Source: a bacterium
GTDB lineage: Bacteria > Hydrogenedentota > Hydrogenedentia > Hydrogenedentiales > SLHB01
Length of the DNA stretch: 17,737 nt
NCBI GenBank assembly: GCA_024231375.1
Contig: JAAEQP010000462.1
Location: forward strand, 1 to 17,737
Reading direction: 5' to 3'
Below the pieces are notes generated by a model. The model was not told the origin of the DNA. It was given only the letters and a program-made list of their open reading frames with translations, and searched no databases. Positions 1 through 7,297 of this stretch are shown here, one piece after another. Both the position numbers and the translations under genes were made by a program. The stretch's first letter is position 1, and every line of letters starts with the position of its first letter.

Positions 1-788
1 ACCGGGAAGGTCGTCGGGTACCTGACAAACGAAACGTGGCCGTCCATGTACAGGACGTTCGCGCCGCCGGGGACGTGGTTGAAACCAGTGGCGTCGGTGG
101 ACACCTGGTCCCACATGATTGGGATGTCGCTCTGGGCCACGGCCGTGGCGGCCGCGTTGTTGATGTCGCTGATGAAGAAGCGCTCAATGCCTTCACGCAG
201 CCGATAGACGGTCTTGGCACCCGCATCGAAGTCCTTGTCCCAACCGGAGTAGTCGCCGGTCATGCCGTCCGCGACAAAAGTCATGCCATTAAAGAAGTCA
301 TTGCTGATGTTGCCGCCCAGGCTCGGGTTCGGATCGTTCTCGTCCGCTCCGGGAACCATGAAGACGTCCTTCGTGATCGCCCAGCCTGTATACCGGTACG
401 ACCAGGCCTTGATCCGGCAGGGCCGGGTGGCGCCATCTCTGTACATGGCGTCACTGTACTGGGGACCGTCCGAGTCCGAGGGGCAGAGCACAACCTGCAC
501 GTCGGTCAGGTACTCGGGATAGAGGGCGGGACCATCAAAGAAGAAGGAGCCGTCCCAGTCGTTCTCGCAGTCGTAGCCTGATTTCTTCCTGAGAGTCGGG
601 AACTTCTCGCCTTTGGACTCGTTCGCGTACATCTTGAACACGATGCCCATCTGCTTCAGATTGTTCTGGCAGCTTGCGCGCCGGGCCGCCTCACGTGCGC
701 GGGCGAGGGCCGGCAGCAGAATGGCTGCCAGGATGCCGATGATGGCAATCACCACCAGCAATTCGATAAGTGTGAAACCTCGTTTCAT
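1..788 (-). CDS. Prepilin-like (H-X9-DG class) pseudopilin, copy A, 3' end cut by window
   Basis: The frame opens at ATG 788 and stays open to base 1, giving about 262 codons with the C-terminus missing. The N-terminus [13 protein letters not shown] is a type IV prepilin/type II pseudopilin leader: prepilin peptidase would cut at G|F, with Glu at +5, followed by a hydrophobic helix (about residues 5-28). Near the visible end, [16 protein letters not shown] is the 'H-X9-DG' processing-associated motif, here with ten residues between H and DG. A good ribosome site (AGGAGAG, 795-801) lies 6 bases before the ATG, which fixes the start. The gene sits 87 bases after the stop of its regulator and is probably cotranscribed with it. 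The first 55 or so residues are nearly identical to copy B (2502-3518), the centre is unrelated, and the C-terminal part is again similar. Such proteins are expected at the cell surface or periplasm; the substrate is unknown. Confidence 0.9.
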   Translation of the reverse strand, partial: MKRGFTLIELLVVIAIIGILAAILLPALARAREAARRASCQNNLKQMGIVFKMYANESKGEKFPTLRKKSGYDCENDWDGSFFFDGPALYPEYLTDVQVVLCPSDSDGPQYSDAMYRDGATRPCRIKAWSYRYTGWAITKDVFMVPGADENDPNPSLGGNISNDFFNGMTFVADGMTGDYSGWDKDFDAGAKTVYRLREGIERFFISDINNAAATAVAQSDIPIMWDQVSTDATGFNHVPGGANVLYMDGHVSFVRYPTTFP

Positions 789-794
789 TTTCGT

Positions 795-875
795 TCTCTC
801 CTAGTTGTCGGCAATTCACATCTTTGATTGCAGTTACATCGAGGGGTAGGGTTTGTTGCCGTGTCCACCTCCCTT
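795..875 (-). promoter_or_regulatory. Conserved leader between regulator A and pseudopilin A
   Basis: This spacer is nearly identical to the one in copy B (3524-3603). It holds the ribosome site of the pilin gene (AGGAGAG) and, right after the regulator stop, a second strong Shine-Dalgarno-like GGGAGGTGG with no usable start codon behind it. In this copy an ATG is followed directly by TAA. Conservation suggests recent duplication or a regulatory leader. I see no clear hairpin. Confidence 0.4.
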
Positions 876-1991
876 CTATGAAGCCGTAGACACATGCACC
901 GGTTGATGGGTGCCCGTATCGTTGAGAGCCCTCGGACTGACGAAACACCGTTCGGCAGCTCGGTCGGGCTCTTCCATTCGTGTCAACAAGAGTTCGGCGC
1001 TCTTCATGCCGATGTCGTAGCCCTGCTGGCGCATTCGAATCAGGGGCAACTCGGGCAATCCCTCGTAGTGGTCGTCCACGGCGGCGATATCCACGTTTTC
1101 GGAGAGGCAATAGCCCAGTTCTTTGAGGGGTTCGATGAGAAGTTGAACCGGTCCCAGATGAATGCACGCAAAGGCGGTCGGGCTTTCGGCTAGCGCCATG
1201 ACGGACTTGACCGCGTCCCGACGCATGGCGTTCACGTGGTTGAGGTCCATCACCAAGCGTTCGTCGAAGGGGATCGAGGCCTCCTCCAGGGCCCGGCGAT
1301 AGCCGGCATAGCGGTCCTGGACACTCGAGGGGGTTGGGTGCTCGATACCCGCGAACGCGATCCTCTTGTGGCCCAGCGCCAGAAGCGCGTTGGTGAGCTC
1401 GTACCCGAGGGCTTCGTTGTCCGAAACCACGAAATCCGTCTCAACCTCTGGCAGGTAACGGTCGACAAGGACGATGGGAAACCGCCGGTCGGCCAGTTCA
1501 CGAACGTAATCGTGGGTGTGCCCCGTGTCGTGTCCAACCCATGCGACCACGCCGGAAACACCGCTGTCGATCACCGAACGTAGGAATCGCACCTCGGCGG
1601 CGTCATCTGTATGCTGCTGGTTGAGGTTGTAGGTGATGACCTGAAGGCCTTCTTCCGACGCCCGATGGATGAAGCCTTGCGTGATGTGGAGGGAATGGCC
1701 GAATACTTCCTGGGAAATGACAATGGCAACGGCGCGTGAGTCGCCAACTCTGACGGGGGATACGCGGTTGGGCTGGGGGGCAACGTAGGAGCCGCTTCCT
1801 TGCTTACGGACGATGTATCCCTCGAGCTGCAACTCGCGCAAGGCGAGACGGGTCTGACTTCGGTTGACGCCGAGCTGGCTGGCCAGTTCGAGTTCCGAAG
1901 GAACGCGGGCGCCTTCTTTGAGCTCGCCGCGTTCGATCCGGCCCTTCAACTCCTGCTTGAGGCCCTCGTATATGGGGGTCTTCTCGCCCAT
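876..1991 (-). CDS. GntR-HTH / LacI-sensor transcriptional regulator, copy A
   Basis: A 371-residue chimeric regulator of the type seen in AraR: an N-terminal GntR winged helix (about residues 8-72; [19 protein letters not shown] is the recognition part, then [14 protein letters not shown] is the wing), joined to a LacI/periplasmic-binding-like effector domain (about 83-360) containing [11 protein letters not shown] and IVLVDRYLP. It probably senses a sugar or sugar derivative and controls its own module. The start MGEKTPIYEG at 1991 matches the paralogue start at 4719; an in-frame ATG at 1997 is also possible. The frame reads further up to a TTG at 2087, but that codon lies in the -35 box and cannot be the start. 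By hand count the protein is about 87% identical to copy B, and almost all differences are in the effector domain. Confidence 0.92.
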   Translation of the reverse strand: MGEKTPIYEGLKQELKGRIERGELKEGARVPSELELASQLGVNRSQTRLALRELQLEGYIVRKQGSGSYVAPQPNRVSPVRVGDSRAVAIVISQEVFGHSLHITQGFIHRASEEGLQVITYNLNQQHTDDAAEVRFLRSVIDSGVSGVVAWVGHDTGHTHDYVRELADRRFPIVLVDRYLPEVETDFVVSDNEALGYELTNALLALGHKRIAFAGIEHPTPSSVQDRYAGYRRALEEASIPFDERLVMDLNHVNAMRRDAVKSVMALAESPTAFACIHLGPVQLLIEPLKELGYCLSENVDIAAVDDHYEGLPELPLIRMRQQGYDIGMKSAELLLTRMEEPDRAAERCFVSPRALNDTGTHQPVHVSTAS

Positions 1992-2058
1992 GTTCATGGT
2001 CCATTCGATGCTGGTTGGATAGCTTTGAATTCTTGAGGCCGCGCCAAGTTGTTGCATC

Positions 2059-2087
2059 ACTCTAGCGCATGTTGACCAACTTGTCAA
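2059..2087 (-). promoter_or_regulatory. Sigma70-like promoter of regulator A
   Basis: On the minus strand there is a perfect -35 TTGACA (2087-2082), a 17-base spacer, and -10 TAGAGT (2064-2059). The same arrangement, with the same spacing, precedes regulator B. Transcription should start near 2052, leaving a leader of roughly 60 bases before the ATG at 1991. Confidence 0.75.
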
Positions 2088-2088
2088 G
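2071..2088. promoter_or_regulatory. Candidate operator (inverted repeat) over the -35 of promoter A
   Basis: GTTGAC-CAACTT-GTCAAG is an inverted repeat with 5 of 6 arm positions matched. It overlaps the -35 and the spacer. The copy B equivalent (4799-4816) is perfect. The position would suit repression, probably autorepression by the GntR-type regulator it precedes; that link is inferred. Confidence 0.5.
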
Positions 2089-2149
2089 CCCCAAAGACAT
2101 TGTTGCCTAACTTGAGTTCAGAGGGTCGGGGTCTGGTGACTGACCGCTA

Positions 2150-2235
2150 TCGCCGGGCGGAATGCTGATCTAGGTGTGGTGGACGTTGTTGAACAGGCAT
2201 CCGCCTTCTGTTTGAAGGTGCCGAGGTGCCTGTGC
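2150..2235 (-). pseudogene. Remnant of UroD-family gene (3' portion)
   Basis: Bases 2179-2235 align with 4981-5038 of the intact UroD-family gene at about 80% identity by hand alignment, including a 17-base exact match at the left end and TTTGAAGG, with one base missing from the remnant (near 2206-2210). A weaker ungapped match continues to about 2150. In the minus-strand direction the remnant still reads LFNNVH, matching VFNNVH of the intact enzyme, but then hits a stop, and the missing base shifts the frame. No open reading frame survives. It occupies the same place relative to regulator A as the intact UroD gene does relative to regulator B, though 74 bases nearer the promoter, so it marks the edge of an old duplication. 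Confidence 0.75.
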
Positions 2236-2284
2236 GTCCTTGCGCGCGGCGTTAGTCTAGATGCACCAACATCTTAGCCACTCC

Positions 2285-2329
2285 ACAGAAAGCAAGAAAG
2301 CGGCCGCAAGCGAAAAGCTCGCGGCCGCT
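2285..2329 (-). terminator. Rho-independent-type terminator after pseudopilin B
   Basis: The arms AGCGGCCGC (2299-2307) and GCGGCCGCT (2321-2329) pair perfectly, and an inner AGC/GCT pairing (2309-2311 with 2317-2319) extends the stem. On the minus strand it is followed by the T-rich TTCTTGCTTTCT, which is interrupted by G and C. It lies about 170 bases beyond the pseudopilin B stop and would isolate module B from module A. Confidence 0.65.
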
Positions 2330-2501
2330 CTGAACTCCGAACTACGTGTCGCTGGTGACAACCCCAATCCGGCGATGTAATCGCCAAACAACCAGGAAAA
2401 CGCCGTGGTCACAGGCAGTCACCGGGATACCGCTCGTAGACAGAGTCGTTTCCTCTAACCCATTCATCCCGAGTCCAGAGACGAAACGGGAAGCCGGGCA
2501 A

Positions 2502-3518
2502 TCAATCCGTGAACAGCCCCGACAGAAGGCCCAGCGCATTGGCGACTAGCATGTTGGGTACTTCTTCGCCATTCTCGGCATAGCGCTGGAATTCCACGTG
2601 CCCGTCCATGAACAGCACATTGGAACCGCCCGGAATGTGATTGTACGCGCTCACCACCACGGCAACCTGATCGTACATGATCGGCAGCTCGCTCTGCGCC
2701 ATGGCCGACGCGGCTGGGTTATTGATGTCCGATATCAGGAATCGCTCGATACCTTCCCGAAGCCGGTAGACGGTGTCACCCCCGCCATTGCCCAGACCAC
2801 CGCCCACGTCGAGGTCGCCGTCGAACACGGCGGCAATTGCGGCCGCCAGTTCGGGCGGCACGTTATCCTTGCCGAGGGTGAATCCCTGGACCACGTCAGC
2901 GTGGGTGAAACTCGCTTCTATCGCAGCCACCAGTTGGGGCGGCCCCGGTGAAGTGAGCGGGATGGGCAGATCCCCCAGTGCGGCGAGCAGCGCCAAAGAG
3001 GTGAAATCAGTCTCTCCGTAACGTGGTGTGTAGCGGTCCATCACCCAGCCCCAGTACGCATAGCTCATATCGGTGGCGCTAGCACACTGCTGCCCAAAAC
3101 CCGACTGGCCGCTCAGGGTCGACGGAAGCGTATAACTGCCTATGCACAGTTTGTCCCCGTCATGGAACCGTTCGTCTGCATTGGCCGCATCCGGGTCCGA
3201 CGGGCACACCAGTACATTGCCATCGGTTAGGTACTCCGGATACAGTTCGAAGATATTCGGCGCCAGTTCCACAGTCATGGCTCCCCGTTCCTCACTGCGA
3301 TAGGGCAAGTACCCCGCTTGCAGGGACGGGAGCTTTTCTCCCTCGGACTCGTTTGCGAACATCTTGAACACGATGCCCATCTGCTTCAGATTGTTCTGGC
3401 AACTTGCGCGCCGGGCCGCCTCACGTGCGCGGGCGAGGGCGGGCAACAGAATGGCTGCCAGGATGCCGATGATGGCAATCACCACCAGCAGCTCGATCAA
3501 TGTGAAACCTCGTTTCAT
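2502..3518 (-). CDS. Prepilin-like (H-X9-DG class) pseudopilin, copy B
   Basis: A complete 338-residue protein. The start is ATG 3518, chosen because [11 protein letters not shown] is a prepilin leader and AGGAGAG (3524-3530) lies 5 bases upstream; the frame is open 35 codons further but that extension has no support. The leader (cut at G|F, Glu at +5) is followed by one hydrophobic helix to about residue 28, then [15 protein letters not shown], typical of this family. A conserved tail contains [11 protein letters not shown] and then [19 protein letters not shown], the H-X9-DG motif with ten intervening residues. The middle (about residues 60-250) is much longer than, and unlike, that of copy A. 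It is preceded by its own regulator and probably shares its transcript. A secreted or cell-surface, assembly-type pseudopilin is likely; the partner secretion machinery is not in this window. Confidence 0.92.
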   Translation of the reverse strand: MKRGFTLIELLVVIAIIGILAAILLPALARAREAARRASCQNNLKQMGIVFKMFANESEGEKLPSLQAGYLPYRSEERGAMTVELAPNIFELYPEYLTDGNVLVCPSDPDAANADERFHDGDKLCIGSYTLPSTLSGQSGFGQQCASATDMSYAYWGWVMDRYTPRYGETDFTSLALLAALGDLPIPLTSPGPPQLVAAIEASFTHADVVQGFTLGKDNVPPELAAAIAAVFDGDLDVGGGLGNGGGDTVYRLREGIERFLISDINNPAASAMAQSELPIMYDQVAVVVSAYNHIPGGSNVLFMDGHVEFQRYAENGEEVPNMLVANALGLLSGLFTD

Positions 3519-3523
3519 TTCAT

Positions 3524-3603
3524 CTCTCCTGGTTGTTGATAAATCATACCTTTGATTGCAGTTACGCCGAGGGGTAAGGCTTGTTGCCGCGTCCACCTCC
3601 TTT
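3524..3603 (-). promoter_or_regulatory. Conserved leader between regulator B and pseudopilin B
   Basis: Matches the copy A leader almost base for base. It contains AAAGGAGGTGG directly after the regulator stop and the pilin ribosome site AGGAGAG at its end. The strong first Shine-Dalgarno-like stretch has no start codon at a normal distance, except a GTG overlapping it. Confidence 0.4.
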
Positions 3604-4719
3604 CTATGAAGCCGCAGACACATGCACCGCTTGATGGGTGCCCGTATCGTTGAGAGCCTGGGGACTGACGAAACACCGTTCGACAGCCCGATCAGGCTCT
3701 TCCATTCGTGTCAACAAGAGTTCGGCGCTCTTCATGCCGATATCGTAGCCCCGCTGGCGCAGTCGAATCAGGGGCAGTTCCAGCAGCCCCTCGTGATGGT
3801 CGTCGACGACGGCGATATCCACGTTCTCGGAGAGGCGGTATCCCAATTCTTCAAAGGGCTTGCGGAGAAGACTAATCGGCTCCAAGTGAATGCACGCAAA
3901 GGCGGTCGGGCTTTCGGCTAGCGCCATGACAGACATGAGCGCCTCCCGGGGCGCGCTCTTCATCTGCTCGAGGTCCATCACCAGGCGCTCGTCGAAGGGG
4001 ATCGAGGCCTCCTCCAGGGATCGGCGATAGCCGGCAAAGCGGTCCTGGACACTCGAGGCCATGGGGTGTTCGAGGCCGGCAAAGGCAATCCGTTTGTGGC
4101 CGCGCGCCAGAAGGGCGTTGGTGAGTTCGTACCCCAGGGCTTCGTTGTCCGAGACCACGAAGTCCGTATCGACGTCGGGCAGGTAGCGGTCGACCAGGAC
4201 GATGGGGAAACGCCGGTCGGCCAACTCCCGGACATAGTCATGGGTGTGACCGCCGTCGTGTCCGACCCATGCGACCACGCCAGCGACGCCGCTGTCGATG
4301 ACAGAACGGAGGAACCGGACTTCGGAAGCATCATCGGAATCCGGAAGGTTGAGGTTATAGGTGATGACCTGGAGGTTCTCTTCCGACGCCCGATGGATGA
4401 AGCCTTGCGTGATGTGAAGGGAATGGCCGAAAACTTCCTGGGAAATGACGATGGCAACGGCGCGTGCATCGGTAACTCTTACGGGGGATACGCGGTTGGG
4501 CAGGGGGGCAACGTAGGAGCCGCTGCCTTGCTTGCGGACGATGTACCCTTCGAGCTGCAATTCGCGCAAGGCGAGACGGGTTTGGCTTCGGTTGACGCCG
4601 AGTTGGCTGGCCAGTTCGAGTTCCGAAGGAACGCGGGCACCCTCTTTGAGCTCGCCGCGCTCGATCCGGCCCTTCAACTCCTGCTTGAGGCCCTCGTATA
4701 CGGGAGGCTTCTCACCCAT
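3604..4719 (-). CDS. GntR-HTH / LacI-sensor transcriptional regulator, copy B
   Basis: A 371-residue paralogue of the regulator at 876-1991, with the same two-domain plan: GntR winged helix (about residues 8-72) and LacI-like sugar-sensing domain (about 83-360). Within residues 1-72 only two positions differ between the copies (Thr/Pro at 5, Ile/Val at 7), so both should recognise the same DNA. The effector domains differ in clusters, for example [11 protein letters not shown] here against NLNQQHTDDAA, and [12 protein letters not shown] against NHVNAMRRDAVK, which suggests different ligands or relaxed constraint. The start at ATG 4719 ([10 protein letters not shown]) has no strong ribosome site. 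The gene lies 180 bases downstream of the UroD-family gene but has its own promoter. Confidence 0.92.
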   Translation of the reverse strand: MGEKPPVYEGLKQELKGRIERGELKEGARVPSELELASQLGVNRSQTRLALRELQLEGYIVRKQGSGSYVAPLPNRVSPVRVTDARAVAIVISQEVFGHSLHITQGFIHRASEENLQVITYNLNLPDSDDASEVRFLRSVIDSGVAGVVAWVGHDGGHTHDYVRELADRRFPIVLVDRYLPDVDTDFVVSDNEALGYELTNALLARGHKRIAFAGLEHPMASSVQDRFAGYRRSLEEASIPFDERLVMDLEQMKSAPREALMSVMALAESPTAFACIHLEPISLLRKPFEELGYRLSENVDIAVVDDHHEGLLELPLIRLRQRGYDIGMKSAELLLTRMEEPDRAVERCFVSPQALNDTGTHQAVHVSAAS

Positions 4720-4786
4720 CGCCTGTGTCCGTTCGCTACTGGTTGAATAGGTAGAAGTTCTTCAGGCTGCGCCAAGTTGTTGTACC

Positions 4787-4815
4787 AATCTAACGCATGT
4801 TGACCAAACTGTCAA
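4787..4815 (-). promoter_or_regulatory. Sigma70-like promoter of regulator B
   Basis: Minus-strand -35 TTGACA (4815-4810), 17-base spacer, -10 TAGATT (4792-4787). Same layout as promoter A. The surrounding GCGCCAAGTTGTTG block downstream of the -10 is also conserved in both copies. Confidence 0.75.
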
Positions 4816-4816
4816 C
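4799..4816. promoter_or_regulatory. Candidate operator (perfect inverted repeat) over the -35 of promoter B
   Basis: GTTGAC-CAAACT-GTCAAC has two perfectly complementary 6-base arms around a 6-base centre and covers the -35. Together with the copy A site it is the best candidate binding site for the paired regulators. The assignment is inferred from position and symmetry. Confidence 0.55.
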
Positions 4817-4899
4817 ACCAACCGAGGCTACTGCTCCATTTGTCTCCTCGCGTGGAGGAAGGAAGCCTGGCGAATCCCCTGGGATCGACGCAGCGCCAC

Positions 4900-6069
4900 T
4901 CAGCGGTTGTAAAACCCGAATTCGAAGGCGGCGTCGTAGAGGGCGAGGATGTTCTCGGGTGGGACGCCGGCCTGGATGTTGTGGACGTTGTTGAACACGT
5001 ATCCGCCGCCGGGTTTGAAGGCTTCGAGGTGCTTGCGCACGTCGTCGCGGATGGCGTCGGGCGTGCCGTTGGGCAAGGTGTGTTGCGAATCGATGCCGCC
5101 GCCCCAGAAGCTGAGTTGGCCGCCGAACCGCGCCTTCAACGAGGCGGGCTCCATGTCGTCGGCGCTGATTTGGACGGGATTGAGCACGTCGATGCCATTG
5201 TCCATCAGTTCCGGGATGTAGGTGGTGCAGGCACCGCAGGTGTGGTACCAAATCTTTGCGGAGGTGCGTGATTTGATGTACTGGACCAACTGCTTGTGGC
5301 GTGGCTTCACGATCTGCCTGTAGACGTCCGGGTTGAACAGGGGCCCGGTCTGACCGGCAAGGTCGTCGCCGATCATGATCACGTCCACCACATCGCCAAC
5401 CTCGTCGAGAAACACCCGGAACCAGTCCATCCAGAACTTCAGGGTCTGGTCAATGAGCGCTTCACAGAAGGCGGGATTGGTCATGATGTCCATGAACCAG
5501 CGTTCCAAGCCGCGCATATACCAGCAGATCTCGTAGACCACGCCGGAGATTCCGCTGACCACGGCGTAGGGCGTCTCGTTCTTCAACGCCAAGGCCCGTT
5601 CGCGCAGCCCCTCGAACCGGCCGGGGTCGTCGCCCTTGGGGAAGGGGTAGTCGGCAATGTCGGCGATGGAGGCATCGGCGAGGGGATGGAGGGTGATGTC
5701 CATGAAATAGGGGTGGTCGTCGGGCATGGACCACCGCACGCCGAATTCGTCTACCAGGTCGTGCCAGAGGCGTCCGTCGCGTTCCTCCTTGACGATACCG
5801 CCTTTCCAATTCGCGGCCGCGCCCGCGGCCACGTAGCGGGTGTCGACGTGTAGCCGTTCGAGCACGGCTTCGCAGGGTTGGGCGAGTTGCTGGACGGCGT
5901 CCATGATGCGAATTTCGTCGGCAATGCCGAGATGGTCGATCAGAGCCTGGTAGGCGAACTTGTGGATGCCGGTTTGGTTGCCGCCCAGGTCGATGGGGAC
6001 GCGGTCGGGCTCATCGTGATTCAGTGCCTTGAGCAGGCGTTCGCGCGACGTCATGGTTTCCTTGTTCAC
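4900..6069 (-). CDS. Uroporphyrinogen decarboxylase (URO-D) family protein
   Basis: A 389-residue protein with the URO-D/methyltransferase barrel signature: N-terminal SRERLLKALNHDEPDRVPIDLGG, a central HTCGAC (about residues 275-280) and a C-terminal GGGYVFNNVHNIQ (about 352-364). In corrinoid methyltransferases of this superfamily (MtaA, MtbA, CmuA) a His-x-Cys pair binds zinc, and HTC may play that part; a true heme enzyme is unlikely because no other heme genes are near. The start GTG 6069 is favoured by AGGAGG six bases upstream; ATG 6054 (MTSRERLL) with AAGGA is the alternative. Longer frames up to 6147 run into the transporter gene. It follows the RhaT-like gene by 10 bases and is surely cotranscribed, suggesting a role in metabolism of the imported compound. 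The substrate is unknown. Confidence 0.88.
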   Translation of the reverse strand: MNKETMTSRERLLKALNHDEPDRVPIDLGGNQTGIHKFAYQALIDHLGIADEIRIMDAVQQLAQPCEAVLERLHVDTRYVAAGAAANWKGGIVKEERDGRLWHDLVDEFGVRWSMPDDHPYFMDITLHPLADASIADIADYPFPKGDDPGRFEGLRERALALKNETPYAVVSGISGVVYEICWYMRGLERWFMDIMTNPAFCEALIDQTLKFWMDWFRVFLDEVGDVVDVIMIGDDLAGQTGPLFNPDVYRQIVKPRHKQLVQYIKSRTSAKIWYHTCGACTTYIPELMDNGIDVLNPVQISADDMEPASLKARFGGQLSFWGGGIDSQHTLPNGTPDAIRDDVRKHLEAFKPGGGYVFNNVHNIQAGVPPENILALYDAAFEFGFYNR

Positions 6070-6079
6070 GAGAGACCTC

Positions 6080-7129
6080 CTAGCCGTCGAGGTAGTTGCC
6101 CAACCCGACGACGAATGTGGACAGGATGAGAACGGCGATGCCCGCAAACACCAGCACGTGGGTACGCTTGTCGGTGGCCTTCCATTCCTTCATCAAGATG
6201 CCCCAAAGGTTGCTGAAGGCGATGATGAAGGCCATGTGAAGGGTCCAACTCGAGAAATCGAAGGTTTCGCCCATCCGGGTTTTGCCCATGCCGTAGAAGA
6301 AGAACTGAAGATACCAGGTGATGCCGCCGATGGCGCAGAACACATAATTGAGCAGGAGCGGCGACTTCGCCACGTTTACGTAATCGCCGCCCGTCTTGTT
6401 CTTCACGTTGAGCCACACGCACCAGACAAGGTTGGTGGTCAATCCGCCCAACATGACGACCACGAGCAAGGGCATGTTCTTGAAGATCTCGGGGGTCCCA
6501 AGCTCGACGGCCAGTTCTGCGATGGGATCGCCGGCGGTGAAAGCGAACGCCATGCAGGCGCTCATGACCCCGGCGAAGAAAGCGACCCATGCACCCGTGA
6601 CGAAGTTGAATTCCTTGACGGTAGCGGCCTTCTGCTCCTTGGACAACTGCCCCTCTTTGCGCATGCCAGCCAGGCCGCACAGGAAAATGCCGCCGATGCA
6701 GACGGCCAAGCCGCCAAGTACCACCAGACCCGAGAGTGACTTCGCGAGCGCCAGGAACGTTCCCGTGAAGATGGGGGGGATGATGGTGCCGAATACGGCG
6801 CAGAACCCCAGCGAAATGGAGAACCCCAGCGATTGCCCCAGAAACCGGACTGACATGCCGAAGGTGAGCCCACCGATCCCCCACAACACCCCAAAGAAGT
6901 ACGTCCAGAACAGGCTGGAGGCCGGAGCCGCTTTCAGTACGCCGATGAGGTCGGGGCAAATGATTGATGCGGCGATGATGGGCGCGAACAACCATGCAAA
7001 CACGCCGCCCGTGATCCAGTAGCTTTCCCAGGCCCAATTCTTCACGCGGTTGTAGGGCAGATAGAAGCTCGCGGCGGCCAACCCGCCGATCGCGTGCAAC
7101 AACACCCCCAATGCTGGATTCGCGTCCAT
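6080..7129 (-). CDS. RhaT-type L-rhamnose/proton symporter family transporter
   Basis: A 349-residue, strongly hydrophobic protein, close to the length of E. coli RhaT, with about ten membrane segments. Family-type stretches are visible: FYLPYNRVKNWAWESYWITG near residues 22-41, WGIGGLTFGMSVRFLGQSLG around 83-102, and NYVFCAIGGITWYLQFFFYG in the C-terminal half. It should import a sugar such as L-rhamnose, or a related compound, across the inner membrane with protons. The start ATG 7129 has AGGAG eight bases upstream. It is the first gene of an operon with the URO-D-family gene and is transcribed away from the AraC-type regulator. No rhamnose isomerase or kinase is in the window, so the real substrate may differ from rhamnose. 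Confidence 0.88.
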   Translation of the reverse strand: MDANPALGVLLHAIGGLAAASFYLPYNRVKNWAWESYWITGGVFAWLFAPIIAASIICPDLIGVLKAAPASSLFWTYFFGVLWGIGGLTFGMSVRFLGQSLGFSISLGFCAVFGTIIPPIFTGTFLALAKSLSGLVVLGGLAVCIGGIFLCGLAGMRKEGQLSKEQKAATVKEFNFVTGAWVAFFAGVMSACMAFAFTAGDPIAELAVELGTPEIFKNMPLLVVVMLGGLTTNLVWCVWLNVKNKTGGDYVNVAKSPLLLNYVFCAIGGITWYLQFFFYGMGKTRMGETFDFSSWTLHMAFIIAFSNLWGILMKEWKATDKRTHVLVFAGIAVLILSTFVVGLGNYLDG

Positions 7130-7297
7130 CGGATATGCTCCTATGCGTCCTGTCGCTCAGACGGGCTGGGCAACCACAAAATGACCCCTTCACCCGAATG
7201 AGTAGGTCTGGCCTAAAATCCCAACACTGCGTATGTTACAATCCAGAGCACGTTTTCGGCAATGGTGTTTCTGACAAATGAATAGCACTTTTTGACC
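7130..7297. promoter_or_regulatory. Divergent control region between rhaT-like and araC-like genes
   Basis: For the plus strand there is an extended -10-like TG-T-TACAAT (7234-7242) about 56 bases before the regulator ATG, without a clear -35. For the minus strand TTGCCG (7262-7257), 18 bases, TAACAT (7238-7233) is a possible promoter. The two -10 elements overlap, so the transcripts would compete. The individual elements are weak calls; that both promoters must lie in this short stretch follows from the gene layout. No convincing AraC half-site repeat was found by eye. Confidence 0.4.

Larger units (their letters stand above)
630..2088 (-). repeat. Duplicated module, copy A (pilin 5' part, regulator, promoter)
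   Basis: From the promoter through the regulator to codon ~53 of the pilin, this segment aligns with 3359-4816 at a nearly constant offset (2728 bases for regulator and promoter, 2730 for the pilin start). Identity is highest in the HTH, the leader and the first 160 bases of the pilin gene, and drops sharply beyond. Confidence 0.85.
2088..2501. other. Intergenic region between the two modules
   Basis: This 414-base stretch has no convincing gene. It holds the UroD remnant (2150-2235) and the terminator-like hairpin (2285-2329). The part from 2340 to 2501 shows only a small hairpin with 6-base arms (GGCGAT-GTA-ATCGCC, 2371-2385) that lacks a T-run. Short frames here on either strand have no ribosome site or recognisable product. 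Confidence 0.7.
3359..4816 (-). repeat. Duplicated module, copy B (pilin 5' part, regulator, promoter)
   Basis: Direct-repeat partner of 630-2088, in the same orientation. The intact UroD-family gene lies directly upstream of this copy, as the UroD remnant lies upstream of copy A. Confidence 0.85.

Noticed and set aside
1998..2087. Upstream extension of regulator A to a TTG at 2087
   Set aside because: The codon lies in the -35 box, upstream of the expected transcript start, and the paralogue starts at the MGEK position.
2371..2385. Small perfect hairpin GGCGAT-GTA-ATCGCC
   Set aside because: Short arms, no T-run, no link to a gene end; expected by chance in a GC-rich spacer.
4845..4859. 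Hairpin TCCTC-GCGTG-GAGGA after the UroD gene as a terminator
   Set aside because: Only five base pairs and no T-run on the minus strand.
6070..6147. Upstream extension of the UroD frame to 6147
   Set aside because: It runs into the coding end of the transporter gene and reads as a Ser/Thr/Arg-rich stretch with no family similarity; GTG 6069 has a ribosome site.
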